Source: Methanosphaera stadtmanae (GTDB lineage Archaea; Methanobacteriota; Methanobacteria; Methanobacteriales; Methanobacteriaceae). From it: a DNA stretch of 64,000 nt. Positions within the stretch are counted from its first letter, which is position 1; every line of letters begins with the position of its first letter. The notes beneath the pieces were generated by a model. That model was not told the origin of the DNA. It searched no databases and saw only the letters and a program-made list of their open reading frames with translations. The stretch is from the NCBI GenBank assembly GCA_015062805.1, contig SUTQ01000001.1:158547-222546 (forward strand). Direction: 5' to 3'. A program made the position numbers and the translations under genes. This document shows, piece after piece, positions 29,197-38,824 of this stretch.

Positions 29197-30042
29197 TTAA
29201 TCGATGCTTGGTTCCAATCGTTTGATTAATATTATCATAAAAATAATTATCAAAGGAAAAAAGAATAGATATAAAATCAATAGTAATTCAGGTTTAACTA
29301 TTGAACCCATCACAGTCGTGGCAGCTATTATTAAAATAAATAATATAACTGGGAATAAAACTGCAATAAACATGTATAATAACATTATAGCATTTAATTT
29401 TTCCGAATATTCTTTGTATTTTATTTTCATATTGTATGAATTTTCATCAGCTAATGTATTTAATGTATCAGCTAAATTACCTCCGTTATTCAAAGTTCTA
29501 ATAATTTGACTTACAAATTTTTCAACAATTGATAAATCGATTCGTCTGGATAAATTTTCAAATGATTCAACATAATTGGATCCATATTGGATTTCATTAA
29601 GTGTTATTTGAAATTCTTCGGATAATGCTCCATAGTTACTATCCGCAATAGTTTTCATTGAATCGTATAATCCTATTCCTGCTTTTAATTGTGTTGAGAT
29701 TTGTCGTAAAGCATATGGAAATTCTTTATTAATTTCTTTTTTTCTATTATCTTCTTTTATTTTTGGAATATTGTTTTTTAAAATCAGATAACTGAAGAAT
29801 ATAAATCCTAATTTCAAACATATGTTTAAATCTTTTGAAATTAGGAGAATAATTATCAACAGTAACGGGACAAATAAAAAACGAATTCCTATTTTCTTTT
29901 CTTTATTTTTATTTTGTTTAATGAGTTCGTTAAATGTTTTATTTTCTATTTTTTCTTTGTTTTCTTTTTGATTATTTGAAGATATTTTTTTATAACTTCT
30001 AATACTAATTGAACCTATTTTAATAAATACTTTTTTTAACAT
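29197..30042 (-). CDS. TadC/GspF-type pilus assembly membrane protein
   Basis: A 281-aa GspF/TadC (FlaJ-like) platform protein. The cytoplasmic loop contains YALRQISTQLKAGIGLYDSM near residue 110 and IRTLNNGGNLADTLNTLAD near 177. Membrane segments sit around residues 52-95 and 215-275. It would anchor the secretion ATPase encoded 16 nt upstream. The N-terminus is Lys-rich. No ribosome site is obvious, so translation may be coupled to the ATPase. A second TadC-like gene lies at 37.7 kb. Confidence 0.85.
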   Translation of the reverse strand: MLKKVFIKIGSISIRSYKKISSNNQKENKEKIENKTFNELIKQNKNKEKKIGIRFLFVPLLLIIILLISKDLNICLKLGFIFFSYLILKNNIPKIKEDNRKKEINKEFPYALRQISTQLKAGIGLYDSMKTIADSNYGALSEEFQITLNEIQYGSNYVESFENLSRRIDLSIVEKFVSQIIRTLNNGGNLADTLNTLADENSYNMKIKYKEYSEKLNAIMLLYMFIAVLFPVILFILIIAATTVMGSIVKPELLLILYLFFFPLIIIFMIILIKRLEPSID

Positions 30043-30058
30043 CTTATTTTTTTTTTAC

Positions 30059-31417
30059 TTATAATTTTTGTAGATTACTATTATAATAATCATTTATTAT
30101 TTTTTTAGTCTCATAAACATTATTTCGTTTCTTTTCACTATTTTCAATTAAGTATAATTCACGTTTCTTAATTTCTTTTGAAATCTCCTTCATTGAAATT
30201 CCTTTCATAGATGCAATTTCTGTTAATGCTTTTGAACTAATTGCAGTATACTCTAATTTATCTTCAGAATAATTATACTGAAATATTTTGTTTAATTGGA
30301 CTTTATTCATTTCCATTCCAACTACTTCTGCTACTTCAGTTATTCTTCTAATAATACCTTTGGTAGGATGAAATATTCTGTTCTGCATAACTATAAAATC
30401 TATGGAATTAATCATTACAGAAGGAACATTCATTGGGGGGTTGATTAGTCTAGTGATAGTTTCTTGTGTTGAATTTGCATGTAGGGTTCCCATTCCAGAA
30501 TGACCAGTATTTAATGCTCCAAATAATGTTATCGCCTCCTTAGATCTTACTTCGCCCACAATAATTCTATCGGGTCGTTGTCTAAGTGAATTTTTTAGCA
30601 AAACATCCATGTTGATTTCTCCTTTACCTTCAATATTGGGAGGTCTTGTTTCGGTTCGGATAACATGTTCTTGGGGTATTTGAAGTTCTAGAATATCTTC
30701 AATAGTAATAATTCTTTCCTGTGTGGGGATAAATGAGGTTAATGTATTTAGTGTGGTTGTTTTTCCAGAACCGGTTCCTCCTGAAATAATTATGTTTGAT
30801 GGTCTGACATTTAATCCATCAATGTTTATCCATAAAAATGCTGCTAAATTGGCACTTATTGAATTTGATTTTATTAAATCTAATATAGTTAATTGTTCTT
30901 TCTTAAATTTCCTTATTGTAACCGTTGAACCATCTGCAGTTATTGGTGGGATTGTAGCATTAACTCTACTTCCATTAGGTAGTCTAGCATCAAGAATGGG
31001 TGTTTCATTATCTATTTTTCGTTGAACATAATTTGCTATTTTATTTATAATTTGTTTAATTTCGATTTCTGAAAGTATTATTTCAGTAATCATCATTCCT
31101 TTATTTCTATGATAAACATAAATTGGTTTATTTTTTCCAATAATCATTATTTCTTCTAATTCATCATCTTTTAATAAAGGATCTATTTTTCCATATCCTT
31201 TTAAATCATTTGTTAACTTATTGATAATTTTTGGTGATTTGATTGATTTTTCTATCATTAATTCTTCAATTTCTTGTGTTTCAACATTCAAATTTTTGTC
31301 ATTGATTTTTAATTGAATCAATTCTTCTTTGATTTTTTGATATTCACTTTCTTCTTTTTCAGATAGGTGTTCAGTTTCATTTGTTTTGTAAATAGGTAAA
31401 TAATTATTAAATATCAT
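30059..31417 (-). CDS. TadA/CpaF-type secretion and pilus ATPase
   Basis: A 452-aa type II/IV secretion ATPase. It has Walker A ISGGTGSGKTT near residue 214, the Asp box ITIEDILELQI near 245, RPDRIIVGEVRSKEA near 285 and the His box HSGMGTLHANST near 310. These are features of the FlaI/TadA/CpaF hexameric motors that power archaeal type IV pili. No pilin gene is adjacent; the nearest is at 38.6 kb. A ribosome site is weak or absent, so the mRNA may be leaderless. Confidence 0.9.
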   Translation of the reverse strand: MIFNNYLPIYKTNETEHLSEKEESEYQKIKEELIQLKINDKNLNVETQEIEELMIEKSIKSPKIINKLTNDLKGYGKIDPLLKDDELEEIMIIGKNKPIYVYHRNKGMMITEIILSEIEIKQIINKIANYVQRKIDNETPILDARLPNGSRVNATIPPITADGSTVTIRKFKKEQLTILDLIKSNSISANLAAFLWINIDGLNVRPSNIIISGGTGSGKTTTLNTLTSFIPTQERIITIEDILELQIPQEHVIRTETRPPNIEGKGEINMDVLLKNSLRQRPDRIIVGEVRSKEAITLFGALNTGHSGMGTLHANSTQETITRLINPPMNVPSVMINSIDFIVMQNRIFHPTKGIIRRITEVAEVVGMEMNKVQLNKIFQYNYSEDKLEYTAISSKALTEIASMKGISMKEISKEIKKRELYLIENSEKKRNNVYETKKIINDYYNSNLQKL

Positions 31418-31504
31418 AATGTTTTCTATATTTATTATTACTTTTATATTATAAAAGTATTACATTATTTAAAAATAATTAGTTTAATATTCAAATATTA
31501 CTCT

Positions 31505-32443
31505 ATGAAATGTTATTGCACCGAAAATTGTATTTGTGAAAGAGAAAATGTTTTAAGTACAGTCAATGATTTGTATAATAAATGTTCTTCCTGTTTTAAC
31601 AAAACATTTAAAAAAGCAATTCCTCTTAAAAGGCAAATTAAATTATCTAAATTGGATAAAAACTATGGGTTATGTGAAGTTTGCAAAAAACGGCATATTG
31701 ATATTGTGATGGCGCATGTCCTCAAAATAATGATTGAGGAAAAACAGATATCTGATTCAGCATCTATTCGTAAAGTGGGTGTTCCGTTGATTACTCCCGC
31801 AATACATTTAAATTATTTGCCTTATCTTTCTAGAAAAACATTGGTTGTAATTACTAAGTTTTGTGATAAACAAACAGCCAATAGAATAATCAAAGAAATT
31901 CCTGAAATAAAAGCAATTATTAAGGGAGACACTGATATTACAATAGGTAAACTTGATGAAAATAAATCTATCAATTTTTATGAACTTTTGGCTGGATGTG
32001 ATATACGTTGTGATATTCAGAATTCTGATTTTGGACCCATATTGATTTATAAAAATCAATCTAAATTACATATTGAATATCCTAAAAAAGAATCACCAAA
32101 GATTAAACAATTATCGGAAATATTGGATAAATATGAAAAACCAACTGTTTTGGATGCAATGTGTGGTCCTGGAACATTAGGAATTTATGCATTGAAGAAA
32201 AATGCGAAAAAGGTGGTATTCAATGATATATATAATGAAGCATTGGATTCTTTAAAAATTAATTTAAAGGTTAATTCTATTAATGAAACCGATTATGAAA
32301 TATTCAATGAAAATTTACTGAATTTGCCTAATCTTATTGAATATAAATTTGATATTGGTATTATAGATTCTTTTCCAAATATTGATACTTCTAACTATCT
32401 GAAAAATTTGAAAAAAATATGTAATGAAGTAGTTATAATTTGA
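31505..32443 (+). CDS. SAM-dependent methyltransferase with Cys-rich N-terminus
   Basis: A 312-aa protein. The first 65 residues hold Cys pairs (CYCTENCICE, CSSCF, CEVCKKRH), likely a zinc-binding module. Residues ~205-312 form a Rossmann methyltransferase with motif I VLDAMCGPGTLGIYAL and motif II VFNDIYNEALDSL. Together they suggest an RNA or protein methyltransferase of a Trm5-like or methanogen-specific group. Substrate unknown. There is no ribosome site just upstream, so the transcript may be leaderless. It is divergent from the secretion ATPase and abuts the convergent TctA-like gene. Confidence 0.7.
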   Translation: MKCYCTENCICERENVLSTVNDLYNKCSSCFNKTFKKAIPLKRQIKLSKLDKNYGLCEVCKKRHIDIVMAHVLKIMIEEKQISDSASIRKVGVPLITPAIHLNYLPYLSRKTLVVITKFCDKQTANRIIKEIPEIKAIIKGDTDITIGKLDENKSINFYELLAGCDIRCDIQNSDFGPILIYKNQSKLHIEYPKKESPKIKQLSEILDKYEKPTVLDAMCGPGTLGIYALKKNAKKVVFNDIYNEALDSLKINLKVNSINETDYEIFNENLLNLPNLIEYKFDIGIIDSFPNIDTSNYLKNLKKICNEVVII

Positions 32444-33682
32444 TTAACTTAATCCTAGATAAGTTATTATTGAGGGTACTATTAAAACACCCATTAAACT
32501 ACTTTTATTTAAATCCAATGAATTAACAAGAATGCCTAGTGAAATACTAGTAACGTAACAAATTAAAACATAGTATAAACAACCATTTGTTGAAATAGTA
32601 AAACCAATTATAAGTAGGCTTATAAAAACTATAATCATAATATTTAATTTTTTATATTCTATTTTAATCATATTTTCAATCATTAAATCTCCTAGTTTTA
32701 TTGAAATGATTGTAGCAATGGATACACTAATAAGACTAACTAATATGAAAAAAGTTATTTCTATTAAATCAATATTGGGCATTATATTTTGAATATAAAC
32801 ACTAATAGCACTCCTTGGATTATTAATTAAGTATATTGCTATTAATGAGAATAACGTATCTGAAATGTTTACTCCACTATTGGTAACTAGAAATTCTTCG
32901 GGACTAATGTTTTTATTGAATGTAGCAATTTGTGCAATAATTGTCCCTTGTGCTGGTCCTAAACCAGGTAATAATCCTAATATACAACCGGATATACTTC
33001 CAGCAAATGTTGATTTTTTGAATTTATTGTTAAGCGTAATTGTTCTATCATCATCTTGAGGAGGAATCTTTGATTTAGAGTTTATACTGTATAATAGATT
33101 ACTAATACTGAATAGTCCTGACAATAATGCTAACAAACCCAAATTATTTCCGAGGTTACTATTTAAAACGAATAATCCCATTATTCCAGAAGTTAAAAAT
33201 AAGAGAATATTTTTTAATTTTTTATTTTTTTTATTAAAAAAGATCATTAAGCAAATCATAGTAATTAATAATAAATATCCTATGTAATCTTTTAACATAT
33301 TATATATTATGGGTAAAATAATCATTAACAGAGGCATTAAAATTATTAATAAAATTATTGAGAAATAACCTCCCACACTAATTAATCTAATTGCTTGTTT
33401 CCCTTTTCCTTTAAATAACAATCTGTGTCCTGGTTGGATACTTAATATGGTATTTTCTTCGGGAATTCCCAATAATAATGAAGGTATAAATTCTATCATT
33501 GCATGGCAGATAGAAATACTTACTAAAAAGGAGCACAAAGTTAGTGCATTGGTATATTTTAATATCTCATCGGATATAGAAAAGAGGATTATTCCTATAG
33601 TATTCACATGTAATCCTGGAGTTATTCCCGTAATTATTCCTAAAAGTATTCCTAAAAAAATCGCAATAAAAATGTCTATCAT
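32444..33682 (-). CDS. TctA-like (DUF112/COG1784) multi-spanning membrane protein
   Basis: A 412-aa membrane protein with about ten or more helices. It has the TctA-type glycine/proline motifs GIITGITPGLHVNT near residue 20 and LGLLPGLGPAQGTIIAQ near 237. It belongs to the archaeal branch of the tripartite tricarboxylate transporter large-subunit superfamily. No TctB or TctC partner is present, which is usual for the archaeal branch. Substrate unknown. There is no clear ribosome site. The stop is adjacent to the stop of the methyltransferase gene. Confidence 0.8.
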   Translation of the reverse strand: MIDIFIAIFLGILLGIITGITPGLHVNTIGIILFSISDEILKYTNALTLCSFLVSISICHAMIEFIPSLLLGIPEENTILSIQPGHRLLFKGKGKQAIRLISVGGYFSIILLIILMPLLMIILPIIYNMLKDYIGYLLLITMICLMIFFNKKNKKLKNILLFLTSGIMGLFVLNSNLGNNLGLLALLSGLFSISNLLYSINSKSKIPPQDDDRTITLNNKFKKSTFAGSISGCILGLLPGLGPAQGTIIAQIATFNKNISPEEFLVTNSGVNISDTLFSLIAIYLINNPRSAISVYIQNIMPNIDLIEITFFILVSLISVSIATIISIKLGDLMIENMIKIEYKKLNIMIIVFISLLIIGFTISTNGCLYYVLICYVTSISLGILVNSLDLNKSSLMGVLIVPSIITYLGLS

Positions 33683-33802
33683 AATATAATAATAATTATT
33701 TAATAAAAAGTAATACTTATATTTTATTATCTCATTAATAAAATAAAATTGGATAAATTTTTTTATAAAAAAAGAAAGTGTTGTTAGTAAATATTTGCAT
33801 AT

Positions 33803-34069
33803 TTACATTAATCTTGTCATATGAGTAACTTCAACAGTTGCTACATCATCTAAAGCTGCAATAGCTTGTTCTGCAGGTTCACTTCCACCTTCACCATCGT
33901 CTACGACGATTGTAACAATTAATGCAACTAATCCAAAACCTATTGGTTCTTCTTCCATTCTTTCGAATTCTTTTTCATCAACCGCATTTTTAATTGCTTC
34001 TTTTAATGCTTCTAAGTCAACTTCAGGACTTTCAGGCATAACTTTTAATGTTACTGCTACTTCTCCCAT
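33803..34069 (-). CDS. ef1b: Translation elongation factor 1-beta
   Basis: aEF1B is the nucleotide exchange factor for aEF1A. It has 88 aa if started at 34069 (MGEVAVTLKVMPESPEVDLE), the typical archaeal N-terminus. An ATG two codons upstream (34075) is in frame but only 2 nt from AAGGAG, so the inner ATG is preferred. IGFGLVALIVTIVVDD and VEVTHMTRLM close the domain. It follows the zinc-ribbon gene, an arrangement common in Euryarchaeota. Confidence 0.94.
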   Translation of the reverse strand: MGEVAVTLKVMPESPEVDLEALKEAIKNAVDEKEFERMEEEPIGFGLVALIVTIVVDDGEGGSEPAEQAIAALDDVATVEVTHMTRLM

Positions 34070-34099
34070 AATCATATCTCCTTAATTAGTTAAAAAAAT

Positions 34100-34264
34100 C
34101 TATGGTCCTTTGAAACCACATTCACAAGTGTATTCGTGTCCAAAAGTTCTGCATTTAGGACATCTGTAAATTTCTGCATCACATTCTGGGCAATGGAATT
34201 TCACATATTCATCTATTGGTGAAATTTCTTGTTTACATGAAGTACAAGTCATTTTGTCTGCCAT
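34100..34264 (-). CDS. Small zinc-ribbon protein (HVO_2753-type)
   Basis: A 54-aa protein. The sequence has CTSC near residue 7, CPEC near 25, CPKC near 35 and a terminal CECGFKGP, giving two zinc-finger sites. It matches the small archaeal zinc-finger family (often annotated as RNA-binding zinc ribbon) that sits next to the elongation factor 1-beta gene. AGGAG precedes the ATG. It starts 1 nt after the mfnE stop, within a run from pth2 to ef1b. Confidence 0.88.
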   Translation of the reverse strand: MADKMTCTSCKQEISPIDEYVKFHCPECDAEIYRCPKCRTFGHEYTCECGFKGP

Positions 34265-34265
34265 A

Positions 34266-34925
34266 TTATTCTCCTCCTATATGTGTATAAAAATTGTTAA
34301 CATTATTATCACTGTTTAAATGAGCCATAACCCTAGAAGGGTATTTCCCATTGATGATAAAACAATCTAAATGATATTTAATAAGTAATTTTGGTAAACA
34401 TTTATCAATACAAGTTTCTTTAAAAAATAATAGTTCTTTTGCATTAATGCTTTTAATTAGTTTTTTATTATTTGAAGAAATGTTACCTCTATATATACCA
34501 TCTACATTTGTTAATATTAATAGTTTGGCATTTATTTTATTTGCTATCCAACATGCTATTGAATCACTAGTAACATTCCAGCTATGTTTTAAAGGATCTT
34601 CTTTTCTTATTAATTCATAAGTTAAAATTAAAGGAACTTTATTCGTTTTATGTATGTTTTTAATCTCTTCTAAACTTGTAATGGGAATAATGTTCTTATT
34701 TTCATCTGCAATAAAATTTCCAATGATGTCCATACATTTAATAGCATTCCAATGATTTATATCATCCGAAAAAGGATATATTTTATTAAATTCTCTGATA
34801 TTATTGGCTAATGAACCGCCACCATTTACCAAAACTACTTTTTCATTGCTTTTTGTTAATTGTTTGCATAATTCTTCCGTATATTCCGGAAATAAACTGC
34901 CTCCAATTTTGACTACAGTAACCAT
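34266..34925 (-). CDS. mfnE: Amino acid kinase family protein, probable MfnE
   Basis: A 219-aa amino acid kinase fold: [16 protein letters not shown] at the start, [16 protein letters not shown] near residue 30, and [13 protein letters not shown] near 148. In methanogens this short stand-alone group includes MfnE, which phosphorylates (5-(aminomethyl)furan-3-yl)methyl phosphate in methanofuran synthesis. The assignment is by family and length, not proof. AGGT precedes the ATG. It lies between pth2 and the zinc-ribbon gene. Confidence 0.68.
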   Translation of the reverse strand: MVTVVKIGGSLFPEYTEELCKQLTKSNEKVVLVNGGGSLANNIREFNKIYPFSDDINHWNAIKCMDIIGNFIADENKNIIPITSLEEIKNIHKTNKVPLILTYELIRKEDPLKHSWNVTSDSIACWIANKINAKLLILTNVDGIYRGNISSNNKKLIKSINAKELLFFKETCIDKCLPKLLIKYHLDCFIINGKYPSRVMAHLNSDNNVNNFYTHIGGE

Positions 34926-34934
34926 AACAATAAC

Positions 34935-35273
34935 CTATAACAATTTTAAATGTCCTGTGAATTTGTCTATTTCTTCATCAGGTCCTGGTCCTATACCTAA
35001 ACAAGTTTTAGTACTTGGTTCTATTTGTGTATGTCCTGCATCAGTAATTAAAGAACAAGGTAATTCACTTTCTTTAATAATGTAATACAATTCCATTAAT
35101 TCTTCTTCAGAAGACACTTTTAAAACTACTTTTTTTTGTCCAAATATTTCCCATTCTCTGATTTTTCTTTTGTCAGCTTTTTTATAACTTTCAAGACAGG
35201 CATGGCATGCTTGTGCAGCAATTTTACCTTTACCCATTTTTAAATCCGTTCTCATTATGATTGCTTGTTTCAT
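34935..35273 (-). CDS. pth2: Peptidyl-tRNA hydrolase (Pth2 type)
   Basis: Archaeal/eukaryotic-type Pth2 releases peptides from stalled peptidyl-tRNA. The 112-aa protein shows [20 protein letters not shown] at the start, [14 protein letters not shown] near residue 46, [20 protein letters not shown] near 78. All are typical. AGGGGA precedes the ATG. It follows the YcaO gene by 16 nt. Confidence 0.96.
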   Translation of the reverse strand: MKQAIIMRTDLKMGKGKIAAQACHACLESYKKADKRKIREWEIFGQKKVVLKVSSEEELMELYYIIKESELPCSLITDAGHTQIEPSTKTCLGIGPGPDEEIDKFTGHLKLL

Positions 35274-35289
35274 TTTTTTCCCCTTGGAT

Positions 35290-36501
35290 TTATTCTATAA
35301 TATATTTTTTGGGTATTAATCTTTTTCCTATTCTCGTTTGATCAACACTATAAACTTCCATGGATGGAATAATTGCTCTAACAACGGGTATATTTATATC
35401 TCTAGTTAGATCTACATAATAAGCATCTTTAACACCAGAAACTTCTAGCATTTCCATTGTTTTTTCAATGTTATCTTTGAATGTATCTTGAGAATAATCC
35501 ATCATGTCATTTAAATCAATTATATCTTCTGAATCTCTAAACCAATGTTTGTTTAGTCTTTTCATTCTTTCATAACCGGTTTCCCGTAGTAAATTTGCTC
35601 GTGTAGTATCTTCTCGTGTTCCATGTATCTGAGTAGCTCTACTCTGGGCAACTTCGGTGATTGATCGGATAGCAGCTATTTCAGGATTAAGATGTGTTCC
35701 TATCCCTAAGGTTAACAATGCAGGATCTTTTAAAGATAAATCTTCAGAAACAGCACCTATTGTGGGTATATTGTTATCACTTGTTAAATCAATTAATTTT
35801 ATGGATACATTTGCTTCTGAGAATTTATCTAGCAATGATTGAATGTAACCGTTTGTTGAGTTATTACAATTTATTTCCTGTTTATTATCTTTGAATGCTT
35901 CAAATAAACTCCAAGAATCTCTTTCAACAACTTCCATCATCCCATGAAATATCGCTTCTTCTAATGTATTTCCTGAAGCTAAACCATTTGTATTGGATAA
36001 AAAGATATGTTTAACTTTTTTGTTGTTATATGGATGAAAAATAGCATTTGAAGGTATGTAAATTTTTTTACCTGAAATTACGGAATAACCTTCACTCCAT
36101 TCAATTTCTTCATCATTGAAACTATTCTTAGGTAAAATCAAATCTTTTGGATTAATGCAATTTTTTTCATCAAATCGTTTAACAATTGTTTTATCATTTT
36201 CTTGCATTTCGGCAGAATATCTTTCAATTGCTTCCATTATTGAAGAAACTTTTGCATGTAATTCTGTAGGTCCTTTACCTGCATATACACTTACGGCTCC
36301 TTCTTCTGCTAATGGACGTACTGAAGTATAAACTGGTATTTTAATCCTATCTAAATGGGTGATATTGGAAGTTCTTGTTAATCCAATATCTCTGGTAATT
36401 TTGGATATTTTTTCTAATGTTTCTTCTGGACTTATTGTTCTATGGGTTGATTTTTTATATGTAACAGGCGATTCATTTAACATTTTATCATACTTCAGCA
36501 T
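35290..36501 (-). CDS. ycaO: YcaO protein for McrA thioglycine (methanogenesis marker 1)
   Basis: A 403-aa YcaO-domain protein. YcaO enzymes of methanogens thioamidate a glycine in McrA, the methyl-CoM reductase alpha subunit, usually with TfuA. Signature parts are [20 protein letters not shown] near residue 72, [20 protein letters not shown] near 170, and [20 protein letters not shown] near 268. It ends with the Pro-containing [14 protein letters not shown]. No tfuA is next to it. The first ATG (36501) has no ribosome site; a second ATG lies six codons in. Confidence 0.85.
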   Translation of the reverse strand: MLKYDKMLNESPVTYKKSTHRTISPEETLEKISKITRDIGLTRTSNITHLDRIKIPVYTSVRPLAEEGAVSVYAGKGPTELHAKVSSIMEAIERYSAEMQENDKTIVKRFDEKNCINPKDLILPKNSFNDEEIEWSEGYSVISGKKIYIPSNAIFHPYNNKKVKHIFLSNTNGLASGNTLEEAIFHGMMEVVERDSWSLFEAFKDNKQEINCNNSTNGYIQSLLDKFSEANVSIKLIDLTSDNNIPTIGAVSEDLSLKDPALLTLGIGTHLNPEIAAIRSITEVAQSRATQIHGTREDTTRANLLRETGYERMKRLNKHWFRDSEDIIDLNDMMDYSQDTFKDNIEKTMEMLEVSGVKDAYYVDLTRDINIPVVRAIIPSMEVYSVDQTRIGKRLIPKKYIIE

Positions 36502-36608
36502 ATTATTGTAACTATAAATTATTATTATTTTTCTAATTTAATTAGATTATGTTTTTTTTCTTTAAAAATATTAGGAATAAATTTTAAATATACTAATATC
36601 TTAAATAA

Positions 36609-37625
36609 ATGGAACTGATTGCAATGAAAAATGAAGAAATAATCAATCAATTGAAAAGTGAAAATATAGATTCTATGTTTGTTTATTCTCCAGAAAATAT
36701 CAAATATATTTCTGGTTTTTACCCTTCAAGCTTTTCATATTTAATAATACAAGATGAACCTGTTTTGTACGTAAATAGTATTGATAAAGAATCTGCAGAA
36801 GAAAAATCATTAATTGAAACTAAAGATATTGTTAAATTGTCTGAAGTTAAAGATTTATTAAAAGGAACTATTGCAGTAGAAAGTTCCTTGGAATTTGATT
36901 TAGTGAAACGTTTATCAGATGATATTTCTTCTATAAAAATTACTGATGTTTTAGTAGATGTGAGGAAGACTAAAACTAAAGAAGAAATAACAAATATTAA
37001 AAATTCCATTGGAATTGCTGAGAATGCTATCCAAGAAATTGATTTTTCCAGTACTGAAAAATATGCAGCTGCCTCACTTGAGTTTGACATGACAATTAAT
37101 GGTTCGATTAAACCGGCATTTGATACAATTGTTGCTTCTGGAAAACGTTCTAGTTCTCCTCATTCAGAAACTTCTATGAATCGTGTTGAAACGCCTATTG
37201 TAGTTGATTGGGGTGCAAAATATAATCATTATTGTTCTGATATTACTAGAACTTTTATTGATTCTGAACGTCAGGAAGAAATATGGAATATCGTTTTTGA
37301 AGCTCAAAAAGCTGCTATTAATACCATATCTCCAGGAATTACTTATGCAGAAGTAGATAATGCTGCACGTGATGTAATTTCAGAATATGGTTATGGTGAA
37401 TATTTTATTCACAGTACTGGTCATGGATTTGGTTTGGATATTCATGAAGATCCGGTAATTTCTAATAAAGCTGAGGGTGTATTAGAAGAAAATATGGTGA
37501 TTACTGCAGAACCTGGAATATATATTCCTGGAGAATTTGGTGTAAGGATAGAAGATGATATTCTTGTTAAAAAGAATAGTCAGGTATTAACTTCTTTAGA
37601 TAAAAAGTTAGATTTTACATTATAA
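36609..37625 (+). CDS. M24 metallopeptidase (Xaa-Pro aminopeptidase/prolidase type)
   Basis: A 338-aa creatinase/aminopeptidase P-type enzyme. The C-terminal pita-bread domain has the five metal ligands in VVDWGAKYNHYCSDITRTF near residue 198, STGHGFGLDIHEDP near 268, VITAEPGIY near 295 and GVRIEDDILV near 308. It cleaves X-Pro bonds. TTTAAATA at about 36581 lies ~28 nt upstream, so the ATG at 36609 may be leaderless. An ATG at 36624 is the alternative. Confidence 0.88.
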   Translation: MELIAMKNEEIINQLKSENIDSMFVYSPENIKYISGFYPSSFSYLIIQDEPVLYVNSIDKESAEEKSLIETKDIVKLSEVKDLLKGTIAVESSLEFDLVKRLSDDISSIKITDVLVDVRKTKTKEEITNIKNSIGIAENAIQEIDFSSTEKYAAASLEFDMTINGSIKPAFDTIVASGKRSSSPHSETSMNRVETPIVVDWGAKYNHYCSDITRTFIDSERQEEIWNIVFEAQKAAINTISPGITYAEVDNAARDVISEYGYGEYFIHSTGHGFGLDIHEDPVISNKAEGVLEENMVITAEPGIYIPGEFGVRIEDDILVKKNSQVLTSLDKKLDFTL

Positions 37626-37689
37626 TTTTTTCTTTTTCAAGTAAGAATTATATATTACTTTTTTTAAATATTATCATAATTACTAAATT

Positions 37690-38613
37690 ATGTTTAATAA
37701 AATAATAAATTTTTTAAAAAGATATACAAATAATATACTTTCTGATAATACTAAAATTATTATTCAAAGGAAATTAATAGGTGCAGATATATTTCTTAAA
37801 ACTGAGGATGTTTTGTCTATTATTATATTGGTTATGGTAATTGTTTTTATTATCTCGTTTATATTGGTGTTAATCTTTAAGATTTCGTTTATATTTTCTT
37901 TAATAATAATGATATTGGTGCCAGTTGTGTTTTCGTTATATATCTATTATAAAAACGAAAAACGTTTGGAGAAAATTGAACTAGATTTGCCAGATTACAT
38001 TCGTCAATTATCTGCTTTAATTAAAGTGGGCTATGGAATAGAATCAGCATTTAATGAATTGTCTAAAACAATGCACAATGCCTTAAATGATGAAATTAAA
38101 CGTGCTTTATTAGAAACCACTTTTGGAAAATCGTTTAATGAATCGTTGATTGATATTGCTGAAAGGAATAACTCTGAAAATTTGAAACATACATTTCAAA
38201 TAATTATTTTTAGTAAAGAATCTGGTGGGAATATTTCGGATATTTTGGATTCAATTTCAAATGATTTGAATGATACAATTATGCTGAAAAAGGAAAGAAA
38301 AGCAAGTGTGATGATGTCAGTAATGTTTTTGTTGATTTCTTCTGTAATTGCAACCCCATTTTCACTTGGGATGATAAGATTATACTCGGAATTTATTGGA
38401 CATATGGGTCGAATGAATCCATTAAGTGATGTAATTTCTATTGCTAGTATGGGTTATGTATTCATTCAATCTGTTTTAGTATCATTATTAATTGGAATAG
38501 TTCTTTATTCAAATTCTAAAAAAGGTATTAAATTTATTCTATTAATTGTTCCATTTTCATTAGTTATTTATTATTTTTCACAATTTTTATTTAAAGGAAT
38601 ATTGGGAGTCTGA
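37690..38613 (+). CDS. TadC/GspF-type pilus assembly membrane protein (second copy)
   Basis: A 307-aa platform protein with membrane segments around residues 38-85, 205-235 and 255-305. It has cytoplasmic motifs LPDYIRQLSALIKVGYGIES near residue 100 and IIFSKESGGNISDILDSIS near 176. It differs in sequence from the 29.2 kb copy. No ATPase gene adjoins it. The pilin gene follows after 5 nt, so it likely serves that pilin. No ribosome site; probable leaderless mRNA. Confidence 0.84.
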   Translation: MFNKIINFLKRYTNNILSDNTKIIIQRKLIGADIFLKTEDVLSIIILVMVIVFIISFILVLIFKISFIFSLIIMILVPVVFSLYIYYKNEKRLEKIELDLPDYIRQLSALIKVGYGIESAFNELSKTMHNALNDEIKRALLETTFGKSFNESLIDIAERNNSENLKHTFQIIIFSKESGGNISDILDSISNDLNDTIMLKKERKASVMMSVMFLLISSVIATPFSLGMIRLYSEFIGHMGRMNPLSDVISIASMGYVFIQSVLVSLLIGIVLYSNSKKGIKFILLIVPFSLVIYYFSQFLFKGILGV

Positions 38614-38618
38614 TTGTT

Positions 38619-38804
38619 ATGGAGGACATTTCAGGTCAAGTTTCAACTGAATTAATATTATTAATGGCGTGTATTATGATGATCGTGTTGGTTTCTATTT
38701 CAATGTATCGAGATTATCTAGAAGAATTTGCTTTAGAAATTAATGATACTGAAGTGGATATATTAAAAAATAAAATCGATAAAATTAATAATTTATTGGA
38801 TTAA
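38619..38804 (+). CDS. Class III signal peptide pilin-like protein
   Basis: A 61-aa protein. Residues 6-15 read GQVSTELILL, an exact match to the class III archaeal prepilin motif QxSxExxxL. This motif is cut by the EppA peptidase between Gly and Gln. A hydrophobic helix (~12-29) follows, then a short acidic and helical tail. GGGAG precedes the ATG. It is directly downstream of the second TadC-like gene, consistent with a small pilin or pseudopilin. I did not see an eppA gene in the window. Confidence 0.75.
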   Translation: MEDISGQVSTELILLMACIMMIVLVSISMYRDYLEEFALEINDTEVDILKNKIDKINNLLD

Positions 38805-38824
38805 AGGGGAGGGGGTGAATTGTT

